Source: Blastomussa wellsi
Taxonomy: Eukaryota > Cnidaria > Anthozoa > Scleractinia > Plerogyridae
Assembly: GCA_947652115.1 (NCBI GenBank)
Contig: OX393563.1
Location: forward strand, 12,972,869-13,036,868
DNA: 64,000 nt
Direction of reading: 5' to 3'
Positions 10,331-22,636 of this stretch are shown here, in pieces. Within the stretch, counting starts at the first letter, position 1. Every line of letters starts with the position of its first letter. Both the position numbers and the translations under genes were made by a program. The notes below the pieces were generated by a model. It was not told the DNA's origin. It saw only the letters and a list, made by a program, of their open reading frames with translations, and made no database searches.

Positions 10331-12503
10331 TCTAATTGATATTTTTTAAAAAAATATTTTACCACCAGAAATCTGCAGGGTTTTACCTGAAATGTTATTT
10401 CTAATACTGCCTGCGTAGCTTGTAAATTGCAAAATCGCTGGCAGTTTCCGCATTACTTGAGGTGAAGTAGATGAAATTTGAACATCGAATAGTGTCGAGC
10501 ATCTTAAGGAACAATCCACGTTAATTCTAGCTCCCGATTTTTGTATGTTCCGTTTGACCTTTATTTATACACCTGCAACCGGAAATAGTACCCTCCGCTG
10601 GGTCACATCGACTTGTTTAGTTTAGGTTTTTGATTCGGTGTTTCAAATGGTCATATTTGATAACATAATATGACAGGCGATCTCGCAAAAAATTTACTTA
10701 CAACAATTTAATTAAAATTTTCGGGCCCCCCACCTTAATGCAAGGCCCGAAGGACCGGGCCCCCTCCCCCCCCCCCCCCCCCCGCAACGCCCCTTAGAAA
10801 GAAGTCTGGATCCCGCACTGTCTTTTGCAAAAGGCTATAATCCTTTTTTGTGGCATCGCTGCTGATTCACAGAATGCCAGCAGCTCCTCAACTCTAGGCT
10901 TAAATTGGTAGTAAGAGAACAATGACACTTATATTTAAGCTCTTTCTGTCGCTATTTCCGTTGCTTCGTTGGTAACTTTGTTACCGATAAGTTAGCGCAT
11001 CAGCTATAATTGCATGAAGTAAGGGAATATTTGTGTAAACTAAACCGAGTCATGCGTTTGGTTGGAGGTGACGAGATGAGGCTGGGGCATCATTCAATTT
11101 GGCCTATATAGAATTTACTTATTCGCTGCCACGCTAAAGTTATAACCCAAAATGCTGCCACACTAAAGTTACCCTGGGAACATCCATGGGAATTTTCGAA
11201 TGCGTTATTATTAAACCGGTGTACAACCGCCCAAATTGCTACTGCTTTTTCCCGAATCCTGAGCGTTTTGCCCGAAAAATGTCGAAAATTTTCGAAACTG
11301 GGTTGCGTGGGGGGGGGGGGGGGGGGGTGAGGGGGGGGGGAGGGGGTGTTGAGCGCTCCCCGGCTTGTACGTCGTGTGAGGCCTAAATGTTAATGAGACC
11401 TATGAGTCCTAAATGAAATATGAGGGAGTGAGTAATATCTTGTCACTCCATTTGGACGAAAGCTTTTTATAGTGCATTAGTAGAAAATGTTCAAAAATCG
11501 TCAGTAAACATGTTTTTCATTTACTTTGGCGCCATTTAATCTTATGCAAGCAATTTTATGTAGCCTGAAACTAACTAGCTGTTTGTATTTCCTGTCAGAA
11601 GAAATTAGTTTTTCATGGCCTTTTCCAATAAGGTAATGATAAGCAAACAAGGAACCAAAGTAATAGACTATTAATGTTATCAAACACAGCCAATATAACC
11701 GATAGGAGACTATTTCCAGACTTGCACCTCCGCCTCCGGACGAAAGTAATTGATAATTAGGTATTTTACAAACGAAACATGAATGGGATGTTTCCGGTTT
11801 TCATAAGAAAAAAGACGAATGTAAATATTTCAAACCAGTTAAGTGCATTTTAAGACTACCTGTAATGGTAATATAGCGTTGTCATATTCAATATTTCGCA
11901 TGTTGGGCTTTTTAACCAGTGTGGACCAACTCAGCACTGGCTACAGAGCACAAGAACTGGACGACGGTAAGTCAGTGGCTTTTCATTGAATTGCCATTCA
12001 TTCAATGGTTTTCCTCCCCATCTAGAGGAAAAGCGAAGAAAAATATCATGAATTAAGGGTACATTCTTTTAATGAGACCGCTGAGCAGATCGATGATAGG
12101 ATTCATTGCTTCCCTCGTTGCACCATGACCCGAGTGTTCTTTAATCATTGATCCCGATCCGGATCTTCTCAAAAGAACGAAAGACTGGATTGGCGTTGCT
12201 TCAAAATACGTGAAAGGCAGTTAATTACCCAGGCCAATGTTTATAAGCTTAATATATATTGTATCCTTTCTTAATTTGTTTTCTATATTCAATCACGAAG
12301 AGATCCAAGCAAAGAACGGTTTTCGGTTGTTCATTTTAACAAAAGCCCCAGTACAGGCTATCTTCGATCGCTTGGGCATAGTTCATTTGCAATGCAACAA
12401 AAGGCAAAAGATATGAGCAAAGATGTAACGAATATTCCACTTTTGCTTATAATGATTTTTAGGTTTTTTTTCTTGGTAACAGCTGTCCTGAATCTTAATC
12501 AAC
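10331..12503. other. Intergenic stretch with homopolymer tracts
   Basis: A C-rich run lies at about 10763-10783 following a GGGCCC-rich hairpin (AGGCCCGAAGGACCGGGCC), and a G-rich run at 11309-11346. A minus-strand frame at 10117-10365 and a plus-strand frame at 11186-11386 are explained by repeats and homopolymers. No gene recognised. The next start codon, at 12504, opens gene 2. Confidence 0.6.
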
Positions 12504-15500
12504 ATGAGTCGGGGAGGAAGAGCAGTTTTTCTTACATTTGCTGTTATTTTGGTCATCATCTCACAACAGACCTGTGTTCAGTGTAAGTCATTTATACGCT
12601 TTCAAATTTCAAGTTTAATTTTAAGTTTGTTTGCCAAGCAAAAATGGCGAGGAAGCCCATAAGAAACCGCCACAGAGATAAAAATTGACAATTTTACGGC
12701 TTCTTGTCAACTGCCTATTTTAAACTTACCACACCACGCCCTAAAAGAAAACATCTTCAACAAATTAGACCAAGAGAACCTGTTACCAGATTCCCTGATG
12801 CTTTCGTTCCAGACGTAACCAAATTAGCTCATACGATAGGCATTATTATAATAACTTAGGCCAGGTATTTTATATTTCTGCTCTCCTGTTTCTCGCTATA
12901 CATAAGCAGTAGATACACGCAGGTCTAATGGACCACTAGACTCTGATGTAGACTTTACCTTACCTTTGCCTTTTTCTCGTATACGACCCTCCTCGATTGC
13001 AGCTTCTTTGAACTATGTTCGGGTCGGATGCTTTAAGGACAACAGACGTGAACGAGCAATGACACTTCTTGCAAGCTACCGAAGGCCTTCAATCAACCCA
13101 ATGGACTGGAATGACTTGAAAACTTCAGTGGTCGATAAATGCGCACTGGAGGTAAGAGATACCCTGTAGTAGCTTGGCTGCATGATAAATCAGATGAGAA
13201 CAGTCTTATTTATGTGCCGTTATAGAAACCATCTTCATTGCACCACAACACTCATGGTTAGTACCAGTACCAGGTACTGACAAGCAGTCACGCTACTGTT
13301 ACCATTCCATACATCGGTCGGCACCGCCGGCACATATCATTAGGTATCCACGTACATAACGGTATCTATCAAGTCAGCCATAAGTGGTGATAGTTAAATA
13401 GGAGGCATGATCATTATCCGTTTAGGTACTTGTAAAATCTAAATGCAAGAAAAACAAAAATTCAAAAGTCATTTGTTTTGGATATCCGGACACTTGCATG
13501 CTTGCACATTCTGAATTTTAAGAATGAATAAAATTTTGTACTTACATTTGACAATTAATATTACTGAAATCTGAAATTTCAGGGGCTTCCAACTGCATCT
13601 AGCCTTTTTCGGAGCCAGTTTTGTGTAGGCCTTACGAAGGCAGCTGAACCAGAGCCATCTCTCCCGGCCCCACACCCCTCAAATATGTCTTCCTCTCCTT
13701 CGTTCCACTGTTGTACTCTCTTTTCGAAACAACATTTTTTACAAGTTCAGTTGTTACGAAAAAAAAAAATATTTTTTTTATCTTCAGGCAAATGAAACCA
13801 GATCTTTGTTCTTTGGTGTTCAGTTTTATGGGGAATGCTGGGGCGGTTCTGATGCATACGATCGACATGGAATATCTCGAAACTGTAGATTGATAAGTGG
13901 AGCGTATGTAGGGAGGCACTTCGCAAACTATGTTTACATGCTGGCCGGAAAGGGTACGTTGCTAACCATAATAAATGTGGGGAATATTAATGTGTTTTAG
14001 CAATGCCTATAACGACAATTAGTTTAATTTATTATTTTTTTCCTCAGCTGTACTGGGGAGTGGGGTGGGGGGTTCCCGGCTCGAAGTTCGTTCATCCTTT
14101 GCGAAAATTCTCATGTGTCATCTTTGTGTCCACGATGTTTGACATTGCCATGGCAACTGCACAATGACATGCGCCTTTGCCCATATAAACTTGAAAATGA
14201 CCACAGCGAAGTTAAAACTTCGTTCTTATCATCGGTATAAATTGCACATCATACCGTACTCAAATCTTTTATTTCTTCTAGAGTGCACAAATTACGAAAC
14301 ACTGAACAACTCCACAAGGTCTCGTAAATTTGATCAGTTTCTTGGTAGATGTGATTCTATATTCCATAATCACGCCTGGAGAGGTGCATGGTACAGGTTT
14401 GATGGAGCCGCTGGAAAAGTCATGGCTACCAGATGTGTGCCCTATGGCCGTTGCGGAACAAACCAGACAGGCTGGTTCGACGGGCGTCTGCCTCGAGTTG
14501 CAGATGGAAAAGTATCCGGTGGAGTTTGTTTCAACGACGGAAGTGACTGCTGTAAAACAAGACTTCCCATTTCTGTACGTAGATGTGATGGCTTCTACGT
14601 GTACAGCTTGCCTAGGTCGACAAATGGATGCTTTAAAGCATATTGTGGAGATGGTGAGCTAGAGAAATAACAACTGAAATACCAGTAGTCCAGTTTGTTA
14701 AAACTTTGCCTACTGGTTGTTACGTTTAACTATAATTCTCTCTCATGAGTTGTAAATGACGATCGGTTTCAGGTGTTACCTGAATAAACTATCATCCTAT
14801 TCAGGGCGAGAAACCTGTGTTTGAATAACTATGTAAATCAGATCAGGGGCCACACCCACTCTCTTATCAAGGGAGTCTGGACTCTATCCTACTTGGAGGA
14901 GACTTCACCGGAGGGAAATTCGGAAGACCTTACATACATAGGCGTACGGGCCAGGGGGGGGGGGGGGGGCTGCTTCCCCCACCCCAAAAAAAGACAAATT
15001 TGGGAAAGACAACTTGGGAGATTTTTTTGGGCAAATGGTGCACCACCGCTCCCCCCCCCCCCCCCCGAAAAAAAAATCGTCCGTAAGCTTATGTTACATA
15101 AGATACATAACAAGGACCTGGACCAGATTTCATGATAATTTACATGACGTAGCAATGGCCAGAAAGAGCAGATCATTGACATACGGTTGTCGGTTGTTTC
15201 CGGCTAGTTCCAACCCAGTTTGCTTGGGGTTAGTTCCATCCCAATTACCGGCTAGTTGCAATCCCGTTTGCTTGCGGTTAGCTTTCGCCTTGTGTGGTTT
15301 AGTAATGTACTTTATACAATTTTGTTTTTAATATATATAAATATTGAAAAAATTTGATTTCTGGCAGCTAGTGCCCAGTTGGTACAGTGGTAAGTGAGTG
15401 TATCCTGAGTCGAATTTTCCCGATTCCCAATGTTTGGAATAAAATATTATCTTTCTTTTCTTTTGAAAGTGTAGAATGACCCTCATGTAAAAATAAGTAT

Positions 15501-15700
15501 GTGTGTAATCTGGTCCCGGTCAATGTTAAGTAAGGTCTTCCGGGAAATTCATTATCTATCAGAAGGCTTTATTTCGATTCACTTCACGAAAAACTATCCG
15601 ATATCCTCATTTAAAATTTTACATGTTCATGGCATAAACGACTTCAAACTGTCTTTTTAAACACTCTTATTTAGATTTTTGTTTCTTTTCAGGTTCATAG
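12504..15700 (+). CDS. WSC-D8C gene 2: secreted WSC-like + D8C protein
   Basis: Five coding exons: 12504-12582, 13003-13151, 13788-13953, 14282-14653, 15693-15700; 257 residues. The signal peptide is MSRGGRAVFLTFAVILVIIS. The WSC-like domain (about 27-131) is the most diverged of the set: GCFKDNRRERAMTLL lacks the RPLP/RALP motif, and the core reads FFGVQFYGECWGG. It is cut by a phase-0 intron with a strong donor (GTAAGA) after KCALE, a position used by no other copy. D8C (132-255) lies in one exon with AWYRFDGAAGKVM, RCGT, GWFDG, DCC, RRCDGFYVY and AYCGD, ten cysteines. The last exon adds only GS and a TAG stop. AATAAA lies at 15815-15820. No transmembrane segment. Secretion is inferred from the leader; the ligand is unknown. 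Confidence 0.85.
14936..15095. repeat. Dispersed G/C-tract repeat, copy 1
   Basis: Begins CATAGGCGTACGGGCC, runs through a 16-bp G tract, then a core TTTGGGAAAGACAACTTGGG, a 16-bp C tract, and ends near GTCCGTAAGCTTATG, which roughly mirrors the start. Related copies are at 34980-35070, 49976-50163 and 57592-57668. It lies in the last intron of gene 2. Confidence 0.65.
15184..15430 (+). mobile_element. Composite SINE-like repeat, copy 1
   Basis: Starts with two imperfect copies of CCGGCTAGTTCCAACCC plus GTTTGCTTG(C/G)GGTTAG, then TTGTGTGGTTTA, then a tRNA-like stretch (GGCAGCTAGTGC ... GGTACAGTGGTAAGTG ... GTCGAATTTTCCCGATTCC). The same order of blocks occurs on the minus strand at 51953-52168. 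It lies in the last intron of gene 2. Confidence 0.5.
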
Positions 15701-15814
15701 ACAGAATTGCCGTCCGCGGTAGAAAACGACAACCTTCCATACATAAACAAGTGGAAAGAAACAGAGAAAAAAAATGCTTAAACTGTATTAATTGGTAATG
15801 TATTAATTGGATGA

Positions 15815-15820
15815 AATAAA
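15815..15820 (+). terminator. Poly(A) signal of gene 2
   Basis: AATAAA, 115 bases after the gene 2 stop codon. Confidence 0.55.
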
Positions 15821-16227
15821 ACGATTAGAGTCGCGTCAGTTATGTAGTCCTTTTACCATTTTTGCCGAGAAAACTTAAATGCTCTTCTTAATGGTATATA
15901 AATCATCATGACATGTTAGGACTAAGCTGTCCTCTTATTTTGACCCATTTCAACATTAAAATCTGCAAAAATCATTGAAAGCTTCTAAAAAAAGAAACGC
16001 AACTGACTTTTCTGTGATTAGATAATAGACGTTACAATAAAGTAAACTTCCTGTAGGACGTTTAGGCACTCACCACGCCCCAGAATTGACCGAGAGCTCC
16101 TGAGCATTGCTGTCTGATTATACCACAAGGAAAGAGGACAAAATTTCGTGGAAAATCTGTGGTTGTATTCAATCAACAGTCATAACGTTTTCAAATTACG
16201 ATCGTAATGCGGATGGTAAACTGGGTT

Positions 16228-16527
16228 AAAATGGACCGTCAACGCCTTGTTGATAAATCAATAATGATGTATAAGATTGTTAATAATATGGCTCCGGACT
16301 ATCTTAGTTCCACTTTTTCTTCCGTTCCGATACCTTAACCTATAACCTAAGAGATAATGACTGTTCGCTTGCCATCCCGCAGCCCCGCATGAACTATTGT
16401 AAAAGAAGTCTTTCCTACAGCGGAGCTGTTCTGTGGAATAGCCTGCCTTTGGATATTCGACAGTCGCCCTCTCTTAATGAATTTAAATTTAAGATGGAGA
16501 ATTATGATTTGAATAGCCTTATGTAAG
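16228..16527 (+). pseudogene. LINE reverse-transcriptase ORF, 3'-terminal fragment
   Basis: The translation contains MMYKIVNNMAPDYLSS, then after a break LTYNLRDNDCSLAIPQPR, RSFSYSGAVLWNSLP and SLNEFKFKMENY, ending in a TAA stop. This is the usual carboxy-terminal tail of the reverse-transcriptase ORF of non-LTR retrotransposons common in cnidarian genomes (recalled, not searched). An in-frame stop and a frame change near 16335 show it is dead and 5'-truncated. Sequence to about 16700 may be its 3' UTR. Confidence 0.7.
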
Positions 16528-16699
16528 TTTTGTTTTGCTTTTATACACGGCTTCCTTGTGAAGCAGGTTTTATCATTTCTTTTATTGTAGTAGTTATTTG
16601 TAATTTAAATTAGATAGCTAGTTAGATTAATTTAATTCTATATTGTAAAGTCCTGAAGGAAATACCGCGTCTAAATTAAGATTTTACATTACCTTACCT

Positions 16700-18333
16700 T
16701 ACTTCTGCGTAGGAGGCTAGAATTCCCGTTGTTATATAGCTGTTTTTGCCTGCCTTTTGGGGGAAAAAATTGCGGGATTCGGGTGGACGGCCGCGGGAGG
16801 TAGCTTCGTGTACTTTCCAGCATTCTTAGGAAGGGTAGTTCGTCCATGTTGCTGTGCTGAATGAGTGCTGAACGGCAAAACAAGGTACTTTAAGTTCAAA
16901 AATTGTTGTGTTTTCTAGTTTATTTGTCACTTTTTGTTCAGAGCTAGGTACGATTTCCCATTTATCAATCTTTGTTCTGTTGATTTCTTCGCAAAAAATG
17001 TGGCAGCAGTGTTGGCGCGAGAGTCAACTCGGAGTGCAAGTTTACAAACAGGCCAGGTAAGCGTTTAGTTACGTTTTTTGCTTATTGCTACATACACGTG
17101 TTTATCCCTGTTTGTTCTCGGTATTCTTGGTTTGCAAGTGATGCCATCGACGCCATGTTGGATGACATGCATGAACAAGAGATTCCTGGTCAACGTAAAT
17201 TAGCATATGAAATAATTCATATATGAACTGCGGATGTGGTTAACCTCTTTTGCTTGGTCATCCAACATGGCCTCTATGCTTTTTGTCATGTGAATCTCTC
17301 GGGATTGGTTGCAAACCGGTAATTGCTGGTAAATTTCAATGCCTTATTAATTCATGTAACGAAATATGAATTCACGGCGCATTGAAATGTACAGTTGCAC
17401 GGAGATTGAAGACAATGAATAGGTATAATTAGAACACAAGCGACTAGCCGGAAAATAAGCGCAGTGTTTACCAAAGTTGAGGCTACAAATTGACAGCCTT
17501 AGAATGTTTCAATGCAGTTGAAACTCGGGGATTATATTAAATATTGGTTAATCTACCTGAAGAATAATTTTCCAAAAAAATCATTTATCTACCGCTTTTT
17601 AAATAACGACCATTTTGATAAATGTAGGGTAAATTTTGACGAAAACGCAAAATAATACTCAACTCCAGTTCATATTCAAGCCAGTGTTTTCAGAAATCGA
17701 ATGCAACGATTTTTCTAAGATTTTTACCTAATGTAATTGGATGCTATTCAGTTTATTCCAGACCAAAGTCATCTTACATCAGGCCTAGTGAACAAACTTT
17801 TTAATAACATTCAGGAAGTAATACGAATTTGTTGTATATTAACACCTTAAAACTTCACCGTAATTTTTTTCGAAATCGTTCTTATAAAAAATTGTCAAAT
17901 TTGGCAGACCTCAAGAAAAGTATGCCAGTGTAAAGATCCAGGAAGGGTTTTCCAAAATTAACCCTCGATGAGAGGTAATTCGGTCTCGAGTAAAGTGGGG
18001 CATGACGTCACTACGTTTCTATGGTAACTTCGATCACGATAAAATTAACTTCATCTGAAACTTTGATCTTTCTCTAGTACACCTGGAGCAATCGATTTTC
18101 TGCCGGATACTCTATGGTGGTACACCAGCTGCTCAAAGTTGAAAGGTGTCGTCCCTCAAAAATCCGATCGAGCCACCTTAATCTTTCATCATTATTAAGT
18201 TAAAATTTAATGATGATGGGATAGCGTTCCCGAGACGTCGGTCGGCTTTAATATCGCTGAGTTTTATTCTTTAATGAAATTCGTCAAGAAAATGAGGCCA
18301 ACTTTAAATACTTGGGCGAATTTTCATACCTAT
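16700..18333. other. Intergenic stretch, no gene recognised
   Basis: A possible short exon-like stretch ends in a good donor at 17056 (CAGGCCAG/GTAAGC) after an ATG at about 16998, but no partner exon was found. CCATGTTGGATGAC near 17153 is mirrored by GTCATCCAACATGG near 17257. Otherwise nothing supportable. Confidence 0.45.
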
Positions 18334-18517
18334 CAGGGCCGTACCTGAGAATTTTTGTCCGCGGTGGCATTTCTTTGTCGGCAGGGACAAACTCCGCACA
18401 CCTTCACTTCCTACAAGAAATAGCCCAGCAAAAATCAAACATTATGTTAGGAAAAAAAACATTTAGTTTTCCTGGCGGGGGCAACTTCCTCCTCTGCCCC
18501 CGCTATGTACGGCCCTG
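18334..18517. mobile_element. Small inverted-repeat element (MITE-like)
   Basis: The 11-bp ends CAGGGCCGTAC and GTACGGCCCTG are perfect inverted repeats around a 184-bp element rich in purine/pyrimidine tracts. CAGGG-type ends recall hAT-like elements, but no 8-bp target duplication is visible. Confidence 0.55.
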
Positions 18518-19492
18518 CTAATCTAATGTGATATTAAATGGAGACTGCACGACGCTGAAACGTCATGTACTTGCATTAAAGAAGCTAAAGTACAGAAAAT
18601 ACTTGTAGACGAAGAAAGGGGGAAACAATCATCCACATAACCCCACCCCTCACCCCCCTCATCCCCGACCCCTCACTCCTCACCCCCACTCCTCACGAGA
18701 AATCGAGTGCTCGAATGTTCAAAAGTTACTATATACAAATACCCAAGCACGTCTCGGTTGGCGACCAACTATCATGGCTTATGAAATAGAGTAGTTGGAG
18801 CTAATGAAGAAAACGTAATCGCAGACACATTTTGCGCAATCTTCTCAGAACAAAATGCTAAATTTTGAGATCGTTGTATGAGAAATTGCTCAAATCAAAT
18901 ACAAATTGCTTATATGGTCTCGGGTACCCGAGACAACCCTCCCTCCCGAGACAACTTTATCGAGCGTTTATATATGTGCCTCTCTCCACCCAGGTACATA
19001 TATATCACAACGGGATTTTTAGGTGGACTTAAAACAATCATGCGTAAAACAGGACAGCCAAAATAGGACCTACATGTAGTTTACTAAATATTTCCTATTT
19101 CCTAGTGTTTAGTTAAAATACAACACGTGCAACAATACTTACCAGTTGGTTCCCGAATGGCCATAGCCTGCAAAGCCAATCACAATGGCGGCCGGTCTTT
19201 CGCGTACGAAGCATTTCCCCCACAAAAACCATGGCCATCGTGCCAGTAATTCAGTTATTTCTCAAACTTTTACACAATAAAACCAACTGGGGCCCATGAC
19301 AAAACGCCCTGCTTTCCTTTATCACCCAGCTAAACGTGCCACAAGTTGAAAACTCACCAAAGAACTGTAAGATGTTAAAACTACATGCAGTTCCACAGAA
19401 AAAAGTTCCACAGTCACCGCAAACAGCCGCCATTTTTTTCCGAGTACTTGGGCCAGTTTCCTCACAGTCACAACGTGAAAGGACTCCAGACC
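18518..19492. other. Intergenic stretch, low-complexity C-rich tract
   Basis: A CCCCACCCCTCACCCCC-type run lies at about 18640-18700. Frames at 18878-19066 and 19251-19565 have no recognisable domain. No gene called. Confidence 0.5.
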
Positions 19493-19753
19493 CTGACTCG
19501 TTCCCAATCGTCTTCTTTTTTGCATCGCGCGGAAAGAGGAGGCATGAGTGAGAACACCAGCGCAAAAACTATCAAAAACAACATAGCACAACTTTTCGAC
19601 TCCTGGACCAACTTTTCGACACAAGATTTACCAGTCGTCTCCCTCTCTCTCTTTCTCGCTTCCCATCACCCTCTGCTCTCCACTCTCTGTTCTCACTCAT
19701 GCCTCCTCTTTCCGCGCGATGCAAAAAAGAGAAGACGACTGGGGACGAGTCAG
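19493..19753. mobile_element. Foldback element with about 60-bp arms
   Basis: The left arm (19493-19554) includes GCATCGCGCGGAAAGAGGAG followed by GCATGAGTGAGAAC. The right arm (19689-19753) is its reverse complement with two small indels. Long frames on both strands across it (19322-19624, 19385-19789) follow from the palindrome and are not genes. Confidence 0.75.
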
Positions 19754-20206
19754 CTCCAGAACTCAAGGAGTCGCGGAGATTGCACTTGACGTCACAGCCA
19801 CCATATTGGTGAACAAGAACAATAGATTTTTAATTAGTTTCTTTTGTTAGGTACACCAACATGGCTGCTCAAAATTCAAAACTGGCAAAAAGAGCTCTTA
19901 TAATCCAGAAGAAGAAGAACAAGACTTTATTAAAGTGTCAGAGTATTTAGCTTTATACAAACTAATTGCGCAAAACATGAAAAAATGTCAACGGCACTGA
20001 AATAGAACCCACACTCATTTTTTTACTGATTGTTTGTGTCATAGGAACTTCAATTTTTGAAATAAATATGGGGGTCCTGTGGTTGTTTATATAGAACTCT
20101 GCGCTCGCTCTGATTGGTCAAAAACCCATGTCTCAGAGTATAAAATATAGAAAAAGCGTGTTTTATTGTTTTTCGCCAGCTTTACTCTAGTGAAAATTCG
20201 CAAGGG

Positions 20207-20365
20207 ATGGCGGCGAACATTTTCTACAAAGAAATTTCGGATAAAATTCTGAGTCAAGCTGCACAGATTGTCAAAGAAGCTTCTAAGTTCGAGATGAAAG
20301 TAGAAGAAGCGAGGGGATTCGAAATATCCTCACTTAATTTCCATTCATATGAAGCTGTAGTCTGA
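20207..20365 (+). CDS. Small ORF of unknown nature (52 residues)
   Basis: An ATG-started frame that begins MAANIFYKEISDKILSQ and looks protein-like, with an amphipathic, lysine- and glutamate-rich composition (QAAQIVKEASKFEMKVEEA). It follows a stretch with TCTGATTGGTCAAAAA and a TATAAAATA box at about 20139, so a promoter is possible. There is no signal peptide and no recognised family. It could be a fragment of a mobile-element protein. Low confidence that it is expressed. Confidence 0.25.
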   Translation: MAANIFYKEISDKILSQAAQIVKEASKFEMKVEEARGFEISSLNFHSYEAVV

Positions 20366-20587
20366 TCAATCGGTGTTCTTTCTTTAATTTCACATATCTG
20401 AACTTTCATATGTAAGCTATCTACTATTTGGGCTCAAAGCGAGCAGCATTGATGATAAATATATAGACTTCTAAGATTCGAGCTAATATCACCATGATAG
20501 AGGGCCTAGATGGGAATTACTATTTTAAAGTGTTATGGGTCCAATGTTTTATTTTTAGGTGTTACAAAGTTCCAATTAACTGGGATA

Positions 20588-21063
20588 TTAGCTCTTATTA
20601 ACCGAGCGGGAGGACTGTATGGGAGAATCTTGGTCGAAGTCGTGAGTACGGACCGAACGCAGTGAGGTCTGTACTCACGAACGAGGTCAAGATTCTCCTT
20701 TCCAGACCGACTAAGCTCGGTTAATAAGATGTTTATTTTATGGCCCAACGGAAACTTAAATTTCTTAACGACACCGCTTCGTTCTCGTTGACGTTTTGTT
20801 TCGAAATGGCGATGTGTAACAAAAGTTTGGTCGTATCTTTACTTTTTATTCTTTCAAACTATTTTAATTTTCCATTTAGTATTTTTAGACAAAAAGAGGG
20901 CAATGTGTTCCTGCTTTGATTGCAACTTTCTGACCCCAAAATGCAACCAGTCTTGATGCCGGTCTGGGTGGGAAAATCTAGACCGCGGACAATATCGATT
21001 TTAGCCAATCAAATTCGTAAATTCGCTAGCTTCCAGTCCACGTGAGACACGGCCACATAATAA
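20588..21063 (+). repeat. Dispersed repeat, about 480 bp, copy 1
   Basis: Starts TTAGCTCTTATTAACCGAG, forms a hairpin back to CTCGGTTAATAAG at about 20715-20730, and continues to CGTGAGACACGGCCACATAA. A same-strand copy with the same boundaries lies at 53484-53975, estimated by eye at 85-90 percent identity. Its reading frames are not conserved between copies in a way that suggests coding. Confidence 0.8.
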
Positions 21064-22636
21064 AGGAAAATATTCTTAAGAAGCTTCAAGTTTTCCAATG
21101 CATCCTAAATACTAAAGCCACGACCAAACGGCGCATGATATTGTCGATGATATTTTAATATCCCCGAACTATCATTAATGGTAATCATGCATCATCAGCT
21201 ATCACGCGCGTGGTCAAATGGAAAAAACTTTCATCGACTGACATGAAGATTTTTATCAAGTTAAAAGCGATAGTTCGTGTTCAAACGCACATGATAGCTG
21301 CGGAACTATCATCAACAACATATCATGACCGAAAAAAAAAAATCACAGAAGAGAAGTTATTGTTAATTTTTCTATTAAACATGCTAAAAATCACCATTGT
21401 TGAAGTCAAGTCAACTCCAGAGTGAAATTAACAGACTCCGGATGTTCTGTCTGTTCTGTGCTAAAAAGGGGTAGGTGTGACGTTTCAAATATATTATATA
21501 ACTGTCAAAGAAAATTTTATCTGTTAGCTGTTAAGTGGACTAAATTTTTAATTTTAATTGCCATAGAGAACCCCATCTTGGCCCTCATAAAGTTTGAAGA
21601 TTATACTCTTAGTTACCGTAATTTTTCAGAATAATAAATAGTGAAGTCTCCAACACCAATGCACTGTTAATGCAATTCCTCGATGGTGAATCCTCAAGCG
21701 AGGATCAGCCAATAAGATTTACCGAAAAACGTTTAGTACCACAACAATTGCACAAAGCCTAATAAGTGAAAATTTTATGTTTTTCTTTTCTTACCTACAT
21801 GACAATTAGATTATTAAAGGCAGCAATTGCTGGGGGTGTTATTATAACTGTTTAATCTGTTGTAGTTTCCTCGCTTGATAACTGTGTCCTGTTATAGTCT
21901 AAAAGAACTCGTAAAAAGCTAGATTCTGAAGTGCAAGAGTGGCATAAAGGGATGTCGTTTCCTTTTTGAAGAGTTAAACTAAGCGAATTCGCATATTATG
22001 TCAGGAAGGGCAGCTTGTCTCGGATGAAAGGAAATATATCGTTGACAATGAACAAAAACTGTGTCCGGTTTTACAATAATCGATATTGATGGCTTATTAA
22101 AATTTGCTTTTACACCTGTAGCGCGCAGGCTTTGAAATGTCTTCAAGATACACAATCGAGAACTCTGTTTCAACTTCTTTTGACATATTTACAGAATTGT
22201 TTAAACAAAGTGCGGGCACAAGCGTCTATCAAAGAAGACGAAGTCATTTGTGTATGGAAATCGAAAGAGAAGCTGCGGCACGATTACAACGACGTTATAA
22301 ACTCTACTAGTGTAAAAACGTATATTTGAAAAAAAAAAAAAAATTGGACAAACAAAAGCACGATATTGATAACAGCGGCTACATGTTTGATATGTCCTCA
22401 AATAGTGGAGTAACAGTGCGTTATTAGCAGCTGCCGGATTGGCAAATTCAAGCTCTCTTTTTGTTAGTTCCCTTTCTTCAGGAAATGTCAACTAGCTAGG
22501 TTCTTTGCTAGTATTGTTGAGGTTTGTTTGTTGAACGTGTTCGCAGACTAATGAATTTAAAAGAACTTACACGTGTTAAGGACGATAAGAGAAGACTGCG
22601 TTGGCTTGCTAGATCACCTCTTTGCAGTCAGGAGCA
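21064..22636. other. Intergenic stretch upstream of gene 3
   Basis: Frames at 21210-21634, 21979-22173 and 22132-22491 lack recognisable domains and look compositional. No promoter element is clear enough to call before the gene 3 start at 22637. Confidence 0.5.

Noticed and set aside
16998..17055. Possible first exon ending in a good donor
   Set aside because: No in-phase partner exon or leader peptide found; could be chance.
19251..19789. Frames of 64-134 codons on both strands
   Set aside because: Caused by the 60-bp inverted arms of the foldback element; the products repeat each other's sequence.
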